Assembly (NCBI GenBank): GCA_947625655.1
Contig: CANQPD010000012.1
Coordinates: 19,963 to 83,962, forward strand
Length of the DNA: 64,000 bases
Direction: 5' to 3'
Source of the DNA: an uncultured Dysosmobacter sp.
GTDB lineage: Bacteria > Bacillota > Clostridia > Oscillospirales > Oscillospiraceae
Shown: piece after piece, positions 16,401 to 23,779 of the stretch
Numbering within the stretch: the stretch's first letter is position 1
Layout: every line of letters starts with the position of its first letter
Made by a program: the position numbers and the translations under genes
The notes under the pieces: model-generated
What the model was told of the DNA's origin: nothing
Database searches by the model: none
Seen by the model: the letters and a program-made list of their open reading frames with translations, nothing else

Positions 16401-17600
16401 ATGGAAGCCAATGGCGGCTTTATTTACAAAATGGCGGCGAACCCATGCAGCGACAGCCCCGACACCCGGTTTTTCCTGCAAGCCTATGAGCAGGCGGAAA
16501 GTGGGAAACTGTTTCCCCGTGATGTTTTATATATCGGCACGCAGGAACAATGCAGGGCGTTTTTGAGCCGTCTGTCCGCCGGGGAGCTGACACAGGAGCA
16601 GGTCAAAAACTTCTACATCCACGGCGAGGAGCCCAAAATCAGATATTACCATATCAACGAAGCGGCGGCGGAGCAGGCACATCGGCTAAATAGTATGTAT
16701 GCGTTTAGGCCCGGCGCGGCCACCGCGCACTACCGGCAAATGGTGGATAAAGCCTACGTCATAGCGGAAAAGCAAAAGGCTTGTGTCGATCCCATGTACC
16801 ATGACAAAATCGACTATCTTGTGGATTTGTATGCCCGCAAGCTGGCGGACAATCTTAATCAGGGCTATGCCATCGACATCCGTGTACCCTCTTATTTGAT
16901 TTCCGGAGGTGCTAATTTCCCCACGGCGAAAAAGCACAAACAAAACGCCGCGAATGATAGGAACATGGGCGAGTATATGTACATCCAGGGCCTTTTGGAC
17001 AAGATACGCTCCACAGGCACGGGCGGCATCAGCGCCGATGACAGACAGGCCGTTGAAAAACTGGAAGCCAAGCTGGACGGGCTGAAAGCCGAGCAGGAGC
17101 ACATGAAAGCCGTCAATGCCTATTACCGCAAGCACAAGACGCTGGAAGGCTGCCCTGGCCTGACCCCGGAGGGGATTCTGGAGCTTCAGGCGTCTATGTC
17201 CCGCGACTGGCGGGAAAACCCTGTCCCTTATCCGTCCTATACGCTCTCCAACAACAACGCTAACATCCACCGGGTAGAGGATCGTATCAATGATTTGAAA
17301 AACCGATCCGAGTTTGCGGGCTGGGAGTTTCCGGGCGGCAGGGCTGAGGTGAATGAGGGCGAGAACCGCCTGCAACTGATTTTTGACGAAAAACCGACAG
17401 ACGAGCAGCGGCGGGCGCTCAAACACGGCGGTTTCCGCTGGGCGCCCAGCCAGGGGGTATGGCAGCGCCAACTCACCCGCAACGCCATCTACGCGGCGGA
17501 TCAGATCGACTTTATCAGGCCGGAGGGTGGCGGCAGCATTTCCGCCCTCCAACCCTACAACCACAAACAGCGCGAAACACCCGACAGGGGCGACAGATAG
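16401..17600 (+). CDS. ICE protein with DUF3560-like C-terminal region
   Basis: A 399-residue protein starting at ATG 16401, 7 bases after GAGGAGG; a longer frame from inside the palindrome is rejected. The N-terminal part (FIYKMAANPCSDSPDTRFFL, then LYIGTQEQCRAFLSRLSAGE) has no family I can name. The middle (ISADDRQAVEKLEAKLDGLK) and the end (RALKHGGFRWAPSQGVWQRQ) resemble DUF3560-type proteins of mobile elements. This C-terminal repeat type occurs in many antirestriction-associated and DNA-processing proteins. Function not known. It opens a small operon ending with the MobC-like gene. Confidence 0.65.
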   Translation: MEANGGFIYKMAANPCSDSPDTRFFLQAYEQAESGKLFPRDVLYIGTQEQCRAFLSRLSAGELTQEQVKNFYIHGEEPKIRYYHINEAAAEQAHRLNSMYAFRPGAATAHYRQMVDKAYVIAEKQKACVDPMYHDKIDYLVDLYARKLADNLNQGYAIDIRVPSYLISGGANFPTAKKHKQNAANDRNMGEYMYIQGLLDKIRSTGTGGISADDRQAVEKLEAKLDGLKAEQEHMKAVNAYYRKHKTLEGCPGLTPEGILELQASMSRDWRENPVPYPSYTLSNNNANIHRVEDRINDLKNRSEFAGWEFPGGRAEVNEGENRLQLIFDEKPTDEQRRALKHGGFRWAPSQGVWQRQLTRNAIYAADQIDFIRPEGGGSISALQPYNHKQRETPDRGDR

Positions 17601-17608
17601 GAGGTACT

Positions 17609-18193
17609 ATGGACAAAAATCAAGGCTATGAAATCCAGCAGGCTGTCCTGTTCGACAATGGACGGGGTATGGCTTTTGGGGCGCACCCCAGGGAGGGCTT
17701 TGTGACGTGGCAGTTTACCGAGGAGGCCGGAAAGCGGGACTACTATTGGGGACACTACCACAGCGACAAGGCTACTGCTGAAAAGGAGTTTACCGAACGC
17801 GGCGCGGACTATATGCGCCGTTTTGCCGTCAAGGTGGTGCAGATCGAAGCCCCCGGCCTTTACAAGTATTATTCCACCCAGCGGCCCGTGGACATCGGCA
17901 CATTTCCCAAGCCGCCCCGCAACGCGCCGGATGAGATCGTAAACTACGAGGGGCGCGTCCCCGTGGAGGGCGGCGCGTTTCAGGCGTGGGGCCACCTCAC
18001 CTATACCCGGCCCCTGACGGATCGGGAGGTGGCGGACTATGAGCTCCGGCCCGCCCCGGAGGTGGCTGGTCTGTGGCGGGAGGAAAGCCCGCGCCCCATT
18101 GCCGAACAGATGGCGGAGGCCCAAAAGCTGGCCGGGGAGCAGCGGGCCCAGCCCGGCCCTGATAAGAACGCCCCGGACAGGGACGATAGATGA
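17609..18193 (+). CDS. Hypothetical ICE accessory protein
   Basis: A 194-residue protein starting at ATG 17609 after AGGAGG; the upstream frame extension only overlaps the previous gene. It has an alpha/beta composition with YEIQQAVLFDNGRGMAFGAH and REGFVTWQFTEEAGKRDYYW, and a flexible C-terminus (PIAEQMAEAQKLAGEQRAQP) resembling the tails of the SpoVG-like and DUF6674-like ICE proteins. No family assigned. It overlaps the MobC-like gene by 4 bases, so it probably works with DNA processing. Confidence 0.6.
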   Translation: MDKNQGYEIQQAVLFDNGRGMAFGAHPREGFVTWQFTEEAGKRDYYWGHYHSDKATAEKEFTERGADYMRRFAVKVVQIEAPGLYKYYSTQRPVDIGTFPKPPRNAPDEIVNYEGRVPVEGGAFQAWGHLTYTRPLTDREVADYELRPAPEVAGLWREESPRPIAEQMAEAQKLAGEQRAQPGPDKNAPDRDDR

Positions 18194-18534
18194 AAAAGCG
18201 CCGCCGCCCGGTCCACCTGCATGTCATGGTGTCCGAGGAGGAGCTTGCTCTGATCCGGGAGCGTATGGCTGAGGCGGGTATCCGCAACATGGGGGCCTAT
18301 GTGCGGAAAATGGCTCTAAACGGCTATGTGCTCCACGTCGATCTGTCCCCCGTCCGGGAGCTTGTCTCCCTGCAAAGGAGGTGCTCCAACAATCTCAATC
18401 AGGTGGCGGTCACGGCCAACACCTACGGCGGGATATACCCCGATGACATCAAACGTCTGCAACAGGACTATGCCGATCTGTGGGAGCCTCTGTCCGAGCT
18501 GCTGAAAAAGCTGTCCGAAATCGTGGGCTCCTGA
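18190..18534 (+). CDS. MobC-like relaxosome accessory protein
   Basis: A 114-residue protein with an N-terminal ribbon-helix-helix-like part: RRPVHLHVMVSEEELALIRE then IRNMGAYVRKMALNGYVL. This is typical of MobC/BMP-family mobilization proteins, which bind oriT and help the relaxase open the strands. The C-terminus contains LQRRCSNNLNQVAVTANTYG, the conserved part of the family. It starts in the preceding stop codon. The relaxase is 2.3 kb downstream, separated by a regulatory block inserted on both strands. Confidence 0.85.
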   Translation: MKKRRRPVHLHVMVSEEELALIRERMAEAGIRNMGAYVRKMALNGYVLHVDLSPVRELVSLQRRCSNNLNQVAVTANTYGGIYPDDIKRLQQDYADLWEPLSELLKKLSEIVGS

Positions 18535-18575
18535 TCCTTGCCGGGGAGCGGTGCGCCGTTCCCTGGCTCCTGCGA

Positions 18576-18598
18576 GTTTGGGACACTTTGTCCCAAAG
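18576..18598. repeat. ICE palindrome copy 9 (core 18580-18594)
   Basis: Core GGGACACTTTGTCCC after the MobC-like gene. The upstream context, CTCCTGCGAGTT, is shared with copy 10. Confidence 0.9.
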
Positions 18599-18599
18599 A

Positions 18600-18636
18600 A
18601 GAAAGACGGTCGGCTATATCGGCCGTCCGTCTTTCT
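18600..18636. terminator. Bidirectional terminator
   Basis: AGAAAGACGG (18600-18609) pairs with CCGTCTTTCT (18627-18636) around a GC-rich inner part. It lies between the MobC-like gene and the stop of a minus-strand gene. Confidence 0.75.
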
Positions 18637-19081
18637 ATCCGTATACATTTATTTTTTCCCCATCTATATAACCATCATGCGTCTTATAGTCCAATGACAG
18701 AATAAAGTCCCCCGGTTGGTTGTGGTTGATAAAAGTAGCGGAAGTGTCGCTCATGCTGAACAACGCCGCAATCATCCGGGTCATTATATCGGGATAAAAG
18801 CTGCAGCACATATATAGAGTTACTGTGATTCCAAAATCCTTTTGGTTTATATCCATATCAACGTGAAAGGTCTCTGATAAATCAAGTGCCAAGTCAATAA
18901 ATCGTTGGCGTTTAGCCATTCTTTCAGGTATTTCCTGATAGCGGATGCTTTGCATCTTCCGCTTAAATTCTTCTAATTTGGTTTGTGTCTTTGCTTGTTC
19001 TTCCTCACTTCGGGGCTCGTCAAATTCTTCATAATCTTCTTGTGGATAGCGTCTTGAGTAGAGCTCTGTATTTTCAAACAT
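18635..19081 (-). CDS. Hypothetical protein (148 aa)
   Basis: A protein with an acidic N-terminal coiled part (SEEEQAKTQTKLEEFKRKMQ) and a compact C-terminal domain (FHVDMDINQKDFGITVTLYM, then ATFINHNQPGDFILSLDYKT). No family assigned. It is on the minus strand with the SLOG-like gene, whose end it overlaps by 8 bases, so the two form one operon transcribed away from the XRE gene. GC is lower than in the transfer genes, which suggests a separate origin. Confidence 0.65.
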   Translation of the reverse strand: MFENTELYSRRYPQEDYEEFDEPRSEEEQAKTQTKLEEFKRKMQSIRYQEIPERMAKRQRFIDLALDLSETFHVDMDINQKDFGITVTLYMCCSFYPDIMTRMIAALFSMSDTSATFINHNQPGDFILSLDYKTHDGYIDGEKINVYG

Positions 19082-19571
19082 GGCTTTCTTCCTCCGCTAA
19101 ATTGATAATTTGCAATCCTTTCGTTTTGGCATACCGGACAGTGTGCGCCGTTCCTCCACGCTGCTTTATCAAGTAACACACACAAATCCCGCTGTGTTCG
19201 ACCAAATGGCGATTGCGCTTGAACATACAATCACTTGTATAGTCTTGGGAGGTGTAAACAATCTTGTCGGCCTGTGCTTTGATCATTTCATAGACTTGTT
19301 GGTCAGGCTCCGGCCACTTTTGAGCTTGTGATCGGCACGGCAGCACAAGAATGAGTTTGATACGGGGCAGTTCCGCTTTGAGCTTGATGACACTCTGAGC
19401 CGCAATAGTATCAAAGCCTAAAGCACCCCCTGCTCCAAAATAGATGACATTCTTTTGCTCTAATTCCCTGATCGTGCTCTCTAATTTTTCCGCAACAGTT
19501 TCATATTCTCCCTTTGGGATGTTCCTGTGTCCGGTAAAGCAGCAGGTTTGTGCTTTTTTCATTTTTATCAC
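19074..19571 (-). CDS. SLOG-domain protein (DUF1273/YpsA-like)
   Basis: A 165-residue protein with the SLOG/YpsA pattern: CCFTGHRNIPKGEYETVAEK at the start, IYFGAGGALGFDTIAAQSVI as the glycine-rich nucleotide-binding part, IKLILVLPCRSQAQKWPEPD, and CFLI-type strand ICVCYLIKQRGGTAHTVRYA at the end. SLOG domains bind nucleotides or related signals, and several occur in defence or stress systems. The gene is transcribed away from an XRE regulator with a shared control region. Confidence 0.82.
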   Translation of the reverse strand: MIKMKKAQTCCFTGHRNIPKGEYETVAEKLESTIRELEQKNVIYFGAGGALGFDTIAAQSVIKLKAELPRIKLILVLPCRSQAQKWPEPDQQVYEMIKAQADKIVYTSQDYTSDCMFKRNRHLVEHSGICVCYLIKQRGGTAHTVRYAKTKGLQIINLAEEESHV

Positions 19572-19708
19572 TACTCAAATAGTTAATTTTCTTAATTGTA
19601 TCCAAATAATTAGCGCATGTCAACGATTATTCCCGAATGGTTCGGGCAAAAATGGGATAGTCATATAGTAAAATTGGATACAGCAACATGGCGGGGTGGT
19701 GATGGAAT
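19572..19708. promoter_or_regulatory. Divergent control region with operator-like palindromes
   Basis: Between the SLOG and XRE genes. CCCGAA-TGG-TTCGGG (19632-19646) is a perfect palindrome. TGTATCCAA (19597-19605) and TTGGATACA (19674-19682) are an inverted pair around the centre. TTCGGG (19641-19646), 17 bases, then TATAGT (19664-19669) could be the XRE promoter, overlapping the palindrome, as expected for self-repression. Confidence 0.6.
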
Positions 19709-20017
19709 ATGGAGAAGTCCGAGTTTATCAAGCGACTGGTGGCGTTACGAATGGAAAAAGGCGTTTCTGCAAGGGACATGAGCTTGTCTATTGGACAAAG
19801 CGCCAGCTATATCAACAACATAGAAAGCGGCATGAGTTATCCATCCATGACAGGCTTTTTCTATATTTGTGACTATCTTGGAATTAGCCCTAAAGAGTTT
19901 TTCGATACGGAAGCTGCTAATCCCAATAAATTAAATGAATTGTTGGAGGCGGCGAAAGGTTTAAACACGGAACAGTTGGACAATCTGATTGCCATTACTA
20001 AAGGATTGAAACGATGA
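19709..20017 (+). CDS. XRE family transcriptional regulator
   Basis: A 102-residue protein. Residues 6-62 form a helix-turn-helix: FIKRLVALRMEKGVSARDMS, LSIGQSASYINNIESGMSYP, then FFYICDYLGISPKEFFD. The C-terminus, LNELLEAAKGLNTEQLDNLI, is a short helical dimerization part. Such regulators usually repress the promoter they adjoin; here the operator-like palindrome CCCGAATGGTTCGGG sits in the shared control region. A perfect terminator follows. Confidence 0.88.
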   Translation: MEKSEFIKRLVALRMEKGVSARDMSLSIGQSASYINNIESGMSYPSMTGFFYICDYLGISPKEFFDTEAANPNKLNELLEAAKGLNTEQLDNLIAITKGLKR

Positions 20018-20021
20018 TATA

Positions 20022-20061
20022 AAAAGAAAGTGACGGTTGGGATCAGCCGTCACTTTCTTTT
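20022..20061 (+). terminator. Intrinsic terminator after the XRE gene
   Basis: AAAAGAAAGTGACGG (20022-20036) and CCGTCACTTTCTTTT (20047-20061) are perfectly complementary, ending in a T-rich tract. Confidence 0.9.
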
Positions 20062-20117
20062 ATATTAGAACAATAGTACCCTACCAAAATCCGGGACGTT
20101 GCTCCCGGTTCCTGCGA

Positions 20118-20140
20118 GTTCGGGACACTTTGTCCCAAAC
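20118..20140. repeat. ICE palindrome copy 10 (core 20122-20136)
   Basis: Core GGGACACTTTGTCCC nested in a longer stem, CCGGTTCCTGC ... GCAGGAGCCGG, 22 bases before the -35 box of the CD1845-like gene's promoter. Confidence 0.9.
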
Positions 20141-20161
20141 CGGCAGGAGCCGGAGGCATCC

Positions 20162-20190
20162 TTTACGGCCCTTCTGAACGGAGTTATAAT
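20162..20190 (+). promoter_or_regulatory. Promoter of the CD1845-like gene
   Basis: TTTACG (20162-20167), 17 bases, TATAAT (20185-20190). The stretch AGGCATCCTTTACGGCCCT is repeated before the serine integrase gene, again just after a palindrome copy. Confidence 0.8.
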
Positions 20191-20243
20191 ATACATATAC
20201 AGATGAAATAAGCAAAATCGAAAACTTTTCAGGAGGTTTTATC

Positions 20244-20534
20244 ATGCGTATTGTTGGTAAATTGCTGGCTCTGCCCTTTGCCCTGGCTCTCTCCCTGCTG
20301 ACGCTGGTGCTGGCGTTCTTCGGTCAGATCGCGGGGGTGGCGCTCAACATCCTGTGCGGCCTGTTCGTGATCGGCTCCCTGTTTGCCTTGCTCATTGAGG
20401 GGGATTCCTGGGGCGTCCAGGGCCTTGTGATCGCGTTCTGCATTTCCCCCTTTGGCCTGCCCCTGCTGGCGGAGCTGCTGCTGAATGGGCTGGCCGATCT
20501 GAGCAGCTCCATGTGGGGCTATATCATGGCGTAA
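20244..20534 (+). CDS. CD1845 family membrane protein
   Basis: A 96-residue, mostly hydrophobic protein with three or four membrane segments (LALPFALALSLLTLVLAFFG, VALNILCGLFVIGSLFALLI, FGLPLLAELLLNGLADL). It matches the CD1845 family that regularly precedes the relaxase in Clostridia ICEs. ATG follows AGGAGG. Function unknown. Confidence 0.8.
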   Translation: MRIVGKLLALPFALALSLLTLVLAFFGQIAGVALNILCGLFVIGSLFALLIEGDSWGVQGLVIAFCISPFGLPLLAELLLNGLADLSSSMWGYIMA

Positions 20535-20552
20535 GGATGGAAGAACACGGGC

Positions 20553-20729
20553 ATGAAAGAAAGCTGCTTGAACTGTGCTCATAAGACCGGGTGCCTCTTG
20601 CGGAGCATAACCATCTACCAACTGTTTATTGCCACCGGGCGGGAGCACATGGCGGCAAAGGCCAGGGAGAATATGAATATCCGGCCATCCTGCACAAATT
20701 GGAAACGGAAAGAAGAACGGGAAACTTGA
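20553..20729 (+). CDS. Small cysteine-containing protein (58 aa)
   Basis: A short gene starting MKESCLNCAHKTGCLLRSIT and ending NIRPSCTNWKRKEERET. Four cysteines (C-x2-C-x5-C and a later C) suggest a small metal-binding protein. It lies 18 bases after the CD1845-like gene and before palindrome copy 11 and a strong terminator, completing a two-gene unit. No family assigned, but similar cysteine-rich small proteins appear at this position in related elements as far as I recall. Confidence 0.6.
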   Translation: MKESCLNCAHKTGCLLRSITIYQLFIATGREHMAAKARENMNIRPSCTNWKRKEERET

Positions 20730-20736
20730 CCCCTTG

Positions 20737-20759
20737 CTTTGGGACAAAGTGTCCCAAAG
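20737..20759. repeat. ICE palindrome copy 11 (core 20741-20755)
   Basis: Symmetric CTTT...AAAG copy directly before an intrinsic terminator. Confidence 0.92.
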
Positions 20760-20766
20760 CTGACAA

Positions 20767-20797
20767 GCCGGGCGGCATTTGCCGCCCGGCTCTTTTT
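20767..20797 (+). terminator. Intrinsic terminator before the relaxase gene
   Basis: GCCGGGCGGC (20767-20776), ATTT, GCCGCCCGGC (20781-20790), then TCTTTTT. The relaxase ribosome binding site follows within 6 bases, so relaxase expression depends on read-through or anti-termination. Confidence 0.88.
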
Positions 20798-20817
20798 GTA
20801 TGGAGGAGGTGACGGCC

Positions 20818-22248
20818 ACGGCCACCACACGGCTGATCCCGCATCATATCAGCGGCGGCAAGACGATCCTGGAATCCATGCAGGATCGCTTTGACTACGG
20901 CACAGATCCCACAAAGACACTGGACGGGGCCTTGATCCGCTCCTATGAGTGCGACCCCATGACAGCCGACGCCGAGTTTCTTTTGAGTAAAGCCAAGTAT
21001 AAGGCCGTCACGGGCCGGGAGCAGGCGCGGGACGCGGACGTGCTTTGTTATCAGATCAGGCAGTCCTTCCCTCCGGGGGAGCTCTCCCCACAGGAGGCGC
21101 TGGATATTGGTTATGAGCTTGCCCTGCGCTGGACAAAGGGCCGCCACGCCTTTTTCGTGGTGAGCCATGCCGACAAGCCCCATCCCCATATTCATATCTA
21201 CTACAATTCCACATCGTTGGACTGTACCCGGAAGTTTCGCAATTTTTGGGGTTCCAGCTTTGCCCTCCGGCGGCTCTCGGACCGGGTGTGCCTGGAGCAT
21301 GAGCTGTCCGTCATCCAAAACCCCAAGCTCCACAGCCAGGGGAAATTCCGGCACTATGGTGAGTGGCTGGGCGCGGCCCGCAAATCCTCGTTCAAAGAGC
21401 AGGTACGCGCTGCAATGGACGCCGCCCTTGCCCAGCATCCTGCCGATCTCGCCGGGTTCCTCTCACTCATGGAGGCGGCTGGGATTGAGGTGGTTCACGG
21501 GCGGGGCGGCGTGATCTCCTTCCGTGTTCCCGGCCAGGAGCGGGCCACCCGCTGGCGGGGCTCCACCCTGGGGGACGGCTACGGCCCGGAGGATGTGCAG
21601 GCGATTTTGGAAGGCCGTGCCCCGGCCCGGCCCGCGCCCACTGGCGACGCTGGCCCGGTTCCCCGGCAGAGGATCAACCTCGTCATTGACATTCAGCAGC
21701 GCATGGCCCAGGGCAAAGGGGCGGGCTATGAGCATTGGGCCAAGCTCTACAACCTGAAACAGATGGCCGCCGCCCTGCAATTTCTCCAAGAAAACGGCCT
21801 GACCGACTACGACGCCTTGGCGGAGAAAACCGAGGCGGCGGTTGATCGGGCTCATGCCCTGGCCGGGGAGCTCCGGGAAGTGGAGGAGCGCCTATCCCGG
21901 ACTTCCGCCCTCATGGGGGCCGTGGTGGACTACGCCAAAAACCGGCCCGTGTTCGACGGCTACAAGGCCGCCCGGTATTCCAAAAAGTATCTGGCGGAGC
22001 ATGAGGACGAGCTGACCTCCTACCGCAAGGCCAAGGCCGCTATGAATGAAATTTTAGACGGAGCCAAGCTCCCCAAGATGGAAAAGCTGAAACAGGAACG
22101 CCAGGAACTGGCGGCAAAGAAAAAGGCTCTTTATGCTGAGTACCGGCAGGCCCAGCGGGATATGCGGGAGTTTGTCACCGTCAAGGGTAACGTGGATCAT
22201 CTGCTCCACGTCACCGAAGGACGGGAGGATAAGGAGCAGGCCCGTTAG
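20818..22248 (+). CDS. MOB relaxase, probable ACG start
   Basis: A 476-residue relaxase that nicks oriT and pilots the strand into the recipient. Relatives begin MATTRLIPHH; here the same frame reads ACG-GCC-ACC-ACA-CGG at 20818, 8 bases after GGAGGAGG. ATG 20800 and GTG 20809 are in frame, but the first lies in the preceding terminator's T run and the second overlaps the binding site. The metal-binding motif HPHIHIYYNS lies near residue 122, after TKGRHAFFVVSHADKP. The C-terminal third is coiled coil (EKTEAAVDRAHALAGELREV). It forms the relaxosome with the MobC-like protein. Confidence 0.9.
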   Translation, partial: TATTRLIPHHISGGKTILESMQDRFDYGTDPTKTLDGALIRSYECDPMTADAEFLLSKAKYKAVTGREQARDADVLCYQIRQSFPPGELSPQEALDIGYELALRWTKGRHAFFVVSHADKPHPHIHIYYNSTSLDCTRKFRNFWGSSFALRRLSDRVCLEHELSVIQNPKLHSQGKFRHYGEWLGAARKSSFKEQVRAAMDAALAQHPADLAGFLSLMEAAGIEVVHGRGGVISFRVPGQERATRWRGSTLGDGYGPEDVQAILEGRAPARPAPTGDAGPVPRQRINLVIDIQQRMAQGKGAGYEHWAKLYNLKQMAAALQFLQENGLTDYDALAEKTEAAVDRAHALAGELREVEERLSRTSALMGAVVDYAKNRPVFDGYKAARYSKKYLAEHEDELTSYRKAKAAMNEILDGAKLPKMEKLKQERQELAAKKKALYAEYRQAQRDMREFVTVKGNVDHLLHVTEGREDKEQAR

Positions 22249-22268
22249 GGTCTGCGACGCAGATAAAA

Positions 22269-22291
22269 CTTTGGGACACTTTGTCCCAAAG
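22269..22291. repeat. ICE palindrome copy 12 (core 22273-22287)
   Basis: Symmetric CTTT...AAAG copy, 21 bases after the relaxase stop; first of a row of inverted repeats. Confidence 0.92.
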
Positions 22292-22297
22292 CCGGGT

Positions 22298-22440
22298 TTG
22301 GGGAGGCTCCCCAACAAGCGTTTTTGCAAGGCTTTCAACCTTGCAAAAATGGCGGGTGTGGGCACACTCGCATTGCTTGCCGTTAGTGCGCACCCCTGAA
22401 ATGGCGGTATTTCTAGGGGGCTTGCGCGCTCTTGGAGATC
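22298..22440. other. Candidate oriT region
   Basis: Right after the relaxase gene come three more inverted repeats: TTGGGGA-GGC-TCCCCAA (22298-22314), TTTTTGCAAGG-N7-CCTTGCAAAAA (22321-22349) and CCCCTGAAA-N8-TTTCTAGGGG (about 22394-22421), with a GC-box ACTCGCATTGCTTGCC and TAGTGCGCACC between the last two. Such arrays next to a relaxase gene are usual for oriT. The nick site is not identified, so this is an inference. Confidence 0.5.
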
Positions 22441-22502
22441 ATCCGCATAAGAAACATTTTGCAAGGTAAAATAATGGTATCTGATGATAGGAGGACGCCA
22501 TT

Positions 22503-23354
22503 ATGAAACGAAAAAAACATGTGCTGACGGCGGAGCATATCTACTGCTACCTGAACTACCTGCGGGAGCAGGAGCGGGCTGCCGCCACCCTGCAAAAGTA
22601 TGCCCATGATCTCAATGCCTTATTGGGCTGGCTGGATGGCCGGGCGCTTACCAAGACTGTCCTGATCGTTTGGAAAGAGGAACTGACCGCCACCCACGCC
22701 CCGGCCACGGTAAACAGCATGATCGCCGCCGTCAACGGCTTTCTGGCTTTCATGGGCTGGCGGGAACTGGCGGTGAAACCGCTGAAAATTCAAAAGGCCA
22801 TCTTCTGTGACGAACACCGGGAGCTGACACGGGATGAGTACACCCGCCTTGTCCGGGCAGCGGAGCGGAAGGAAAACGAGCGCCTTGCCCTGATCCTGCA
22901 AACCCTCTGCGCCACGGGCATCCGGGTGAGCGAATTAAAGTTTATCACTGTGGAGGCGGTGCGGACAGGCCGTGCGGAGGTCACCAATAAAGGCAAGCGG
23001 CGGGCCGTTTTTCTCCCGGATAAGCTGCGGCGGCTTTTGCGGAAATACCTTCAAGGGCAAAAAAAGACCGCCGGGGCGGTGTTCACCACCCGGACGGGCA
23101 AGCCGTTAGACCGAAGCAATATTTGGCGGGATATGAAAGCTCTTTGTGAGAGCGCGGGTGTGGAGCCAGGTAAGGTGTTCCCGCACAATTTGCGCCACCT
23201 GTTTGCCCGAACGTATTACTCGTTGGAAAAGGATCTGTCCCGGCTGGCGGACATTTTGGGTCATTCCTCTGTCAACACTACGCGCATTTACACTGTGGAG
23301 AGCGGAACCGTCCACCAGCGGCAGATGGAGCGCATGGGGTTGATTATCACATAG
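22503..23354 (+). CDS. Tyrosine recombinase (probable DNA invertase)
   Basis: A 283-residue recombinase with a complete domain pair. The N-terminal core-binding part is YLNYLREQERAAATLQKYAH; the catalytic set comprises R in TGIRVSELKF (about residue 141), H-x2-R in FPHNLRHLFA (about 228-231), H in LGHSSVNTT (about 254) and the nucleophile Y in RIYTVESG (about 263). ATG follows AGGAGG. It is in the middle of the ICE, while the expected integrase (a serine type) sits at the right end, and its stop codon lies in the first copy of the repeat that flanks the invertible-looking segment. A role as dedicated switch recombinase is therefore inferred. Confidence 0.9.
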   Translation: MKRKKHVLTAEHIYCYLNYLREQERAAATLQKYAHDLNALLGWLDGRALTKTVLIVWKEELTATHAPATVNSMIAAVNGFLAFMGWRELAVKPLKIQKAIFCDEHRELTRDEYTRLVRAAERKENERLALILQTLCATGIRVSELKFITVEAVRTGRAEVTNKGKRRAVFLPDKLRRLLRKYLQGQKKTAGAVFTTRTGKPLDRSNIWRDMKALCESAGVEPGKVFPHNLRHLFARTYYSLEKDLSRLADILGHSSVNTTRIYTVESGTVHQRQMERMGLIIT

Positions 23355-23366
23355 TTTCCGTTCTGT
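23348..23366 (+). repeat. Extra copy of switch repeat
   Basis: CACATAGTTTCCGTTCTGT, overlapping the recombinase stop, is the exact inverse of 23634-23652. It forms a third site sharing the TTTCCGTTCTGT core. Confidence 0.8.
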
Positions 23367-23398
23367 GGTGGAGGGCGCAAAAAAAGACCACAACAGAT

Positions 23399-23418
23399 TT
23401 TCCGTTCTGTTGTAGTCT
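23399..23418 (+). repeat. Left inverted repeat of the switch
   Basis: TTTCCGTTCTGTTGTAGTCT, 20 bp, the perfect inverse of 23626-23645; the pair encloses 207 bp. Confidence 0.9.
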
Positions 23419-23448
23419 GACTTTGTTTTGGTGTCGAATACATAATTT

Positions 23449-23477
23449 ATTGTAGCAAAAACCAGCGCAATAAGCAA
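23449..23477 (-). promoter_or_regulatory. Promoter inside the invertible-looking segment
   Basis: On the minus strand: TTGCTT (complement of 23472-23477), 17 bases, TACAAT (complement of 23449-23454). It now points left toward the recombinase 3' end. Inversion between the 20-bp repeats would place it at about 23590 pointing right at the surface protein genes. Confidence 0.7.
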
Positions 23478-23625
23478 GCAGTTTTGGTTTTTAAGCAGGG
23501 AAAAATAGGCGGGACAGGAAATGTTTTTTGCCCCGTCAGATTTGTTATGCTCAAATGAGAAAACCACTATTCTTTTTTGTCGAAATCAGGTATTATAGCA
23601 ATATCTTTGCTGTACTGATTTCCAT

Positions 23626-23645
23626 AGACTACAACAGAACGGAAA
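23626..23645 (-). repeat. Right inverted repeat of the switch
   Basis: AGACTACAACAGAACGGAAA, inverse of 23399-23418. A weaker right-pointing promoter, TTGCTG (23607-23612), 17 bases, TACAAC (23630-23635), overlaps it. Confidence 0.9.
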
Positions 23646-23779
23646 CTATGTGGTCAATCGTCCATTGATCCCGTTTTTCCGGTTCTGTACAGGAGGGAGG
23701 ATGGGTAATTAGAAAGCATTATGCCCCATCTGCGGAAGCAGGTAAATAATTTGAAATTCGAGATTGGAGTGAAACACAA

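Noticed and set aside
20800..20817. ATG 20800 as relaxase start
   Set aside because: It lies at the end of the terminator T run and has no binding site upstream; conserved sequence begins at 20818.
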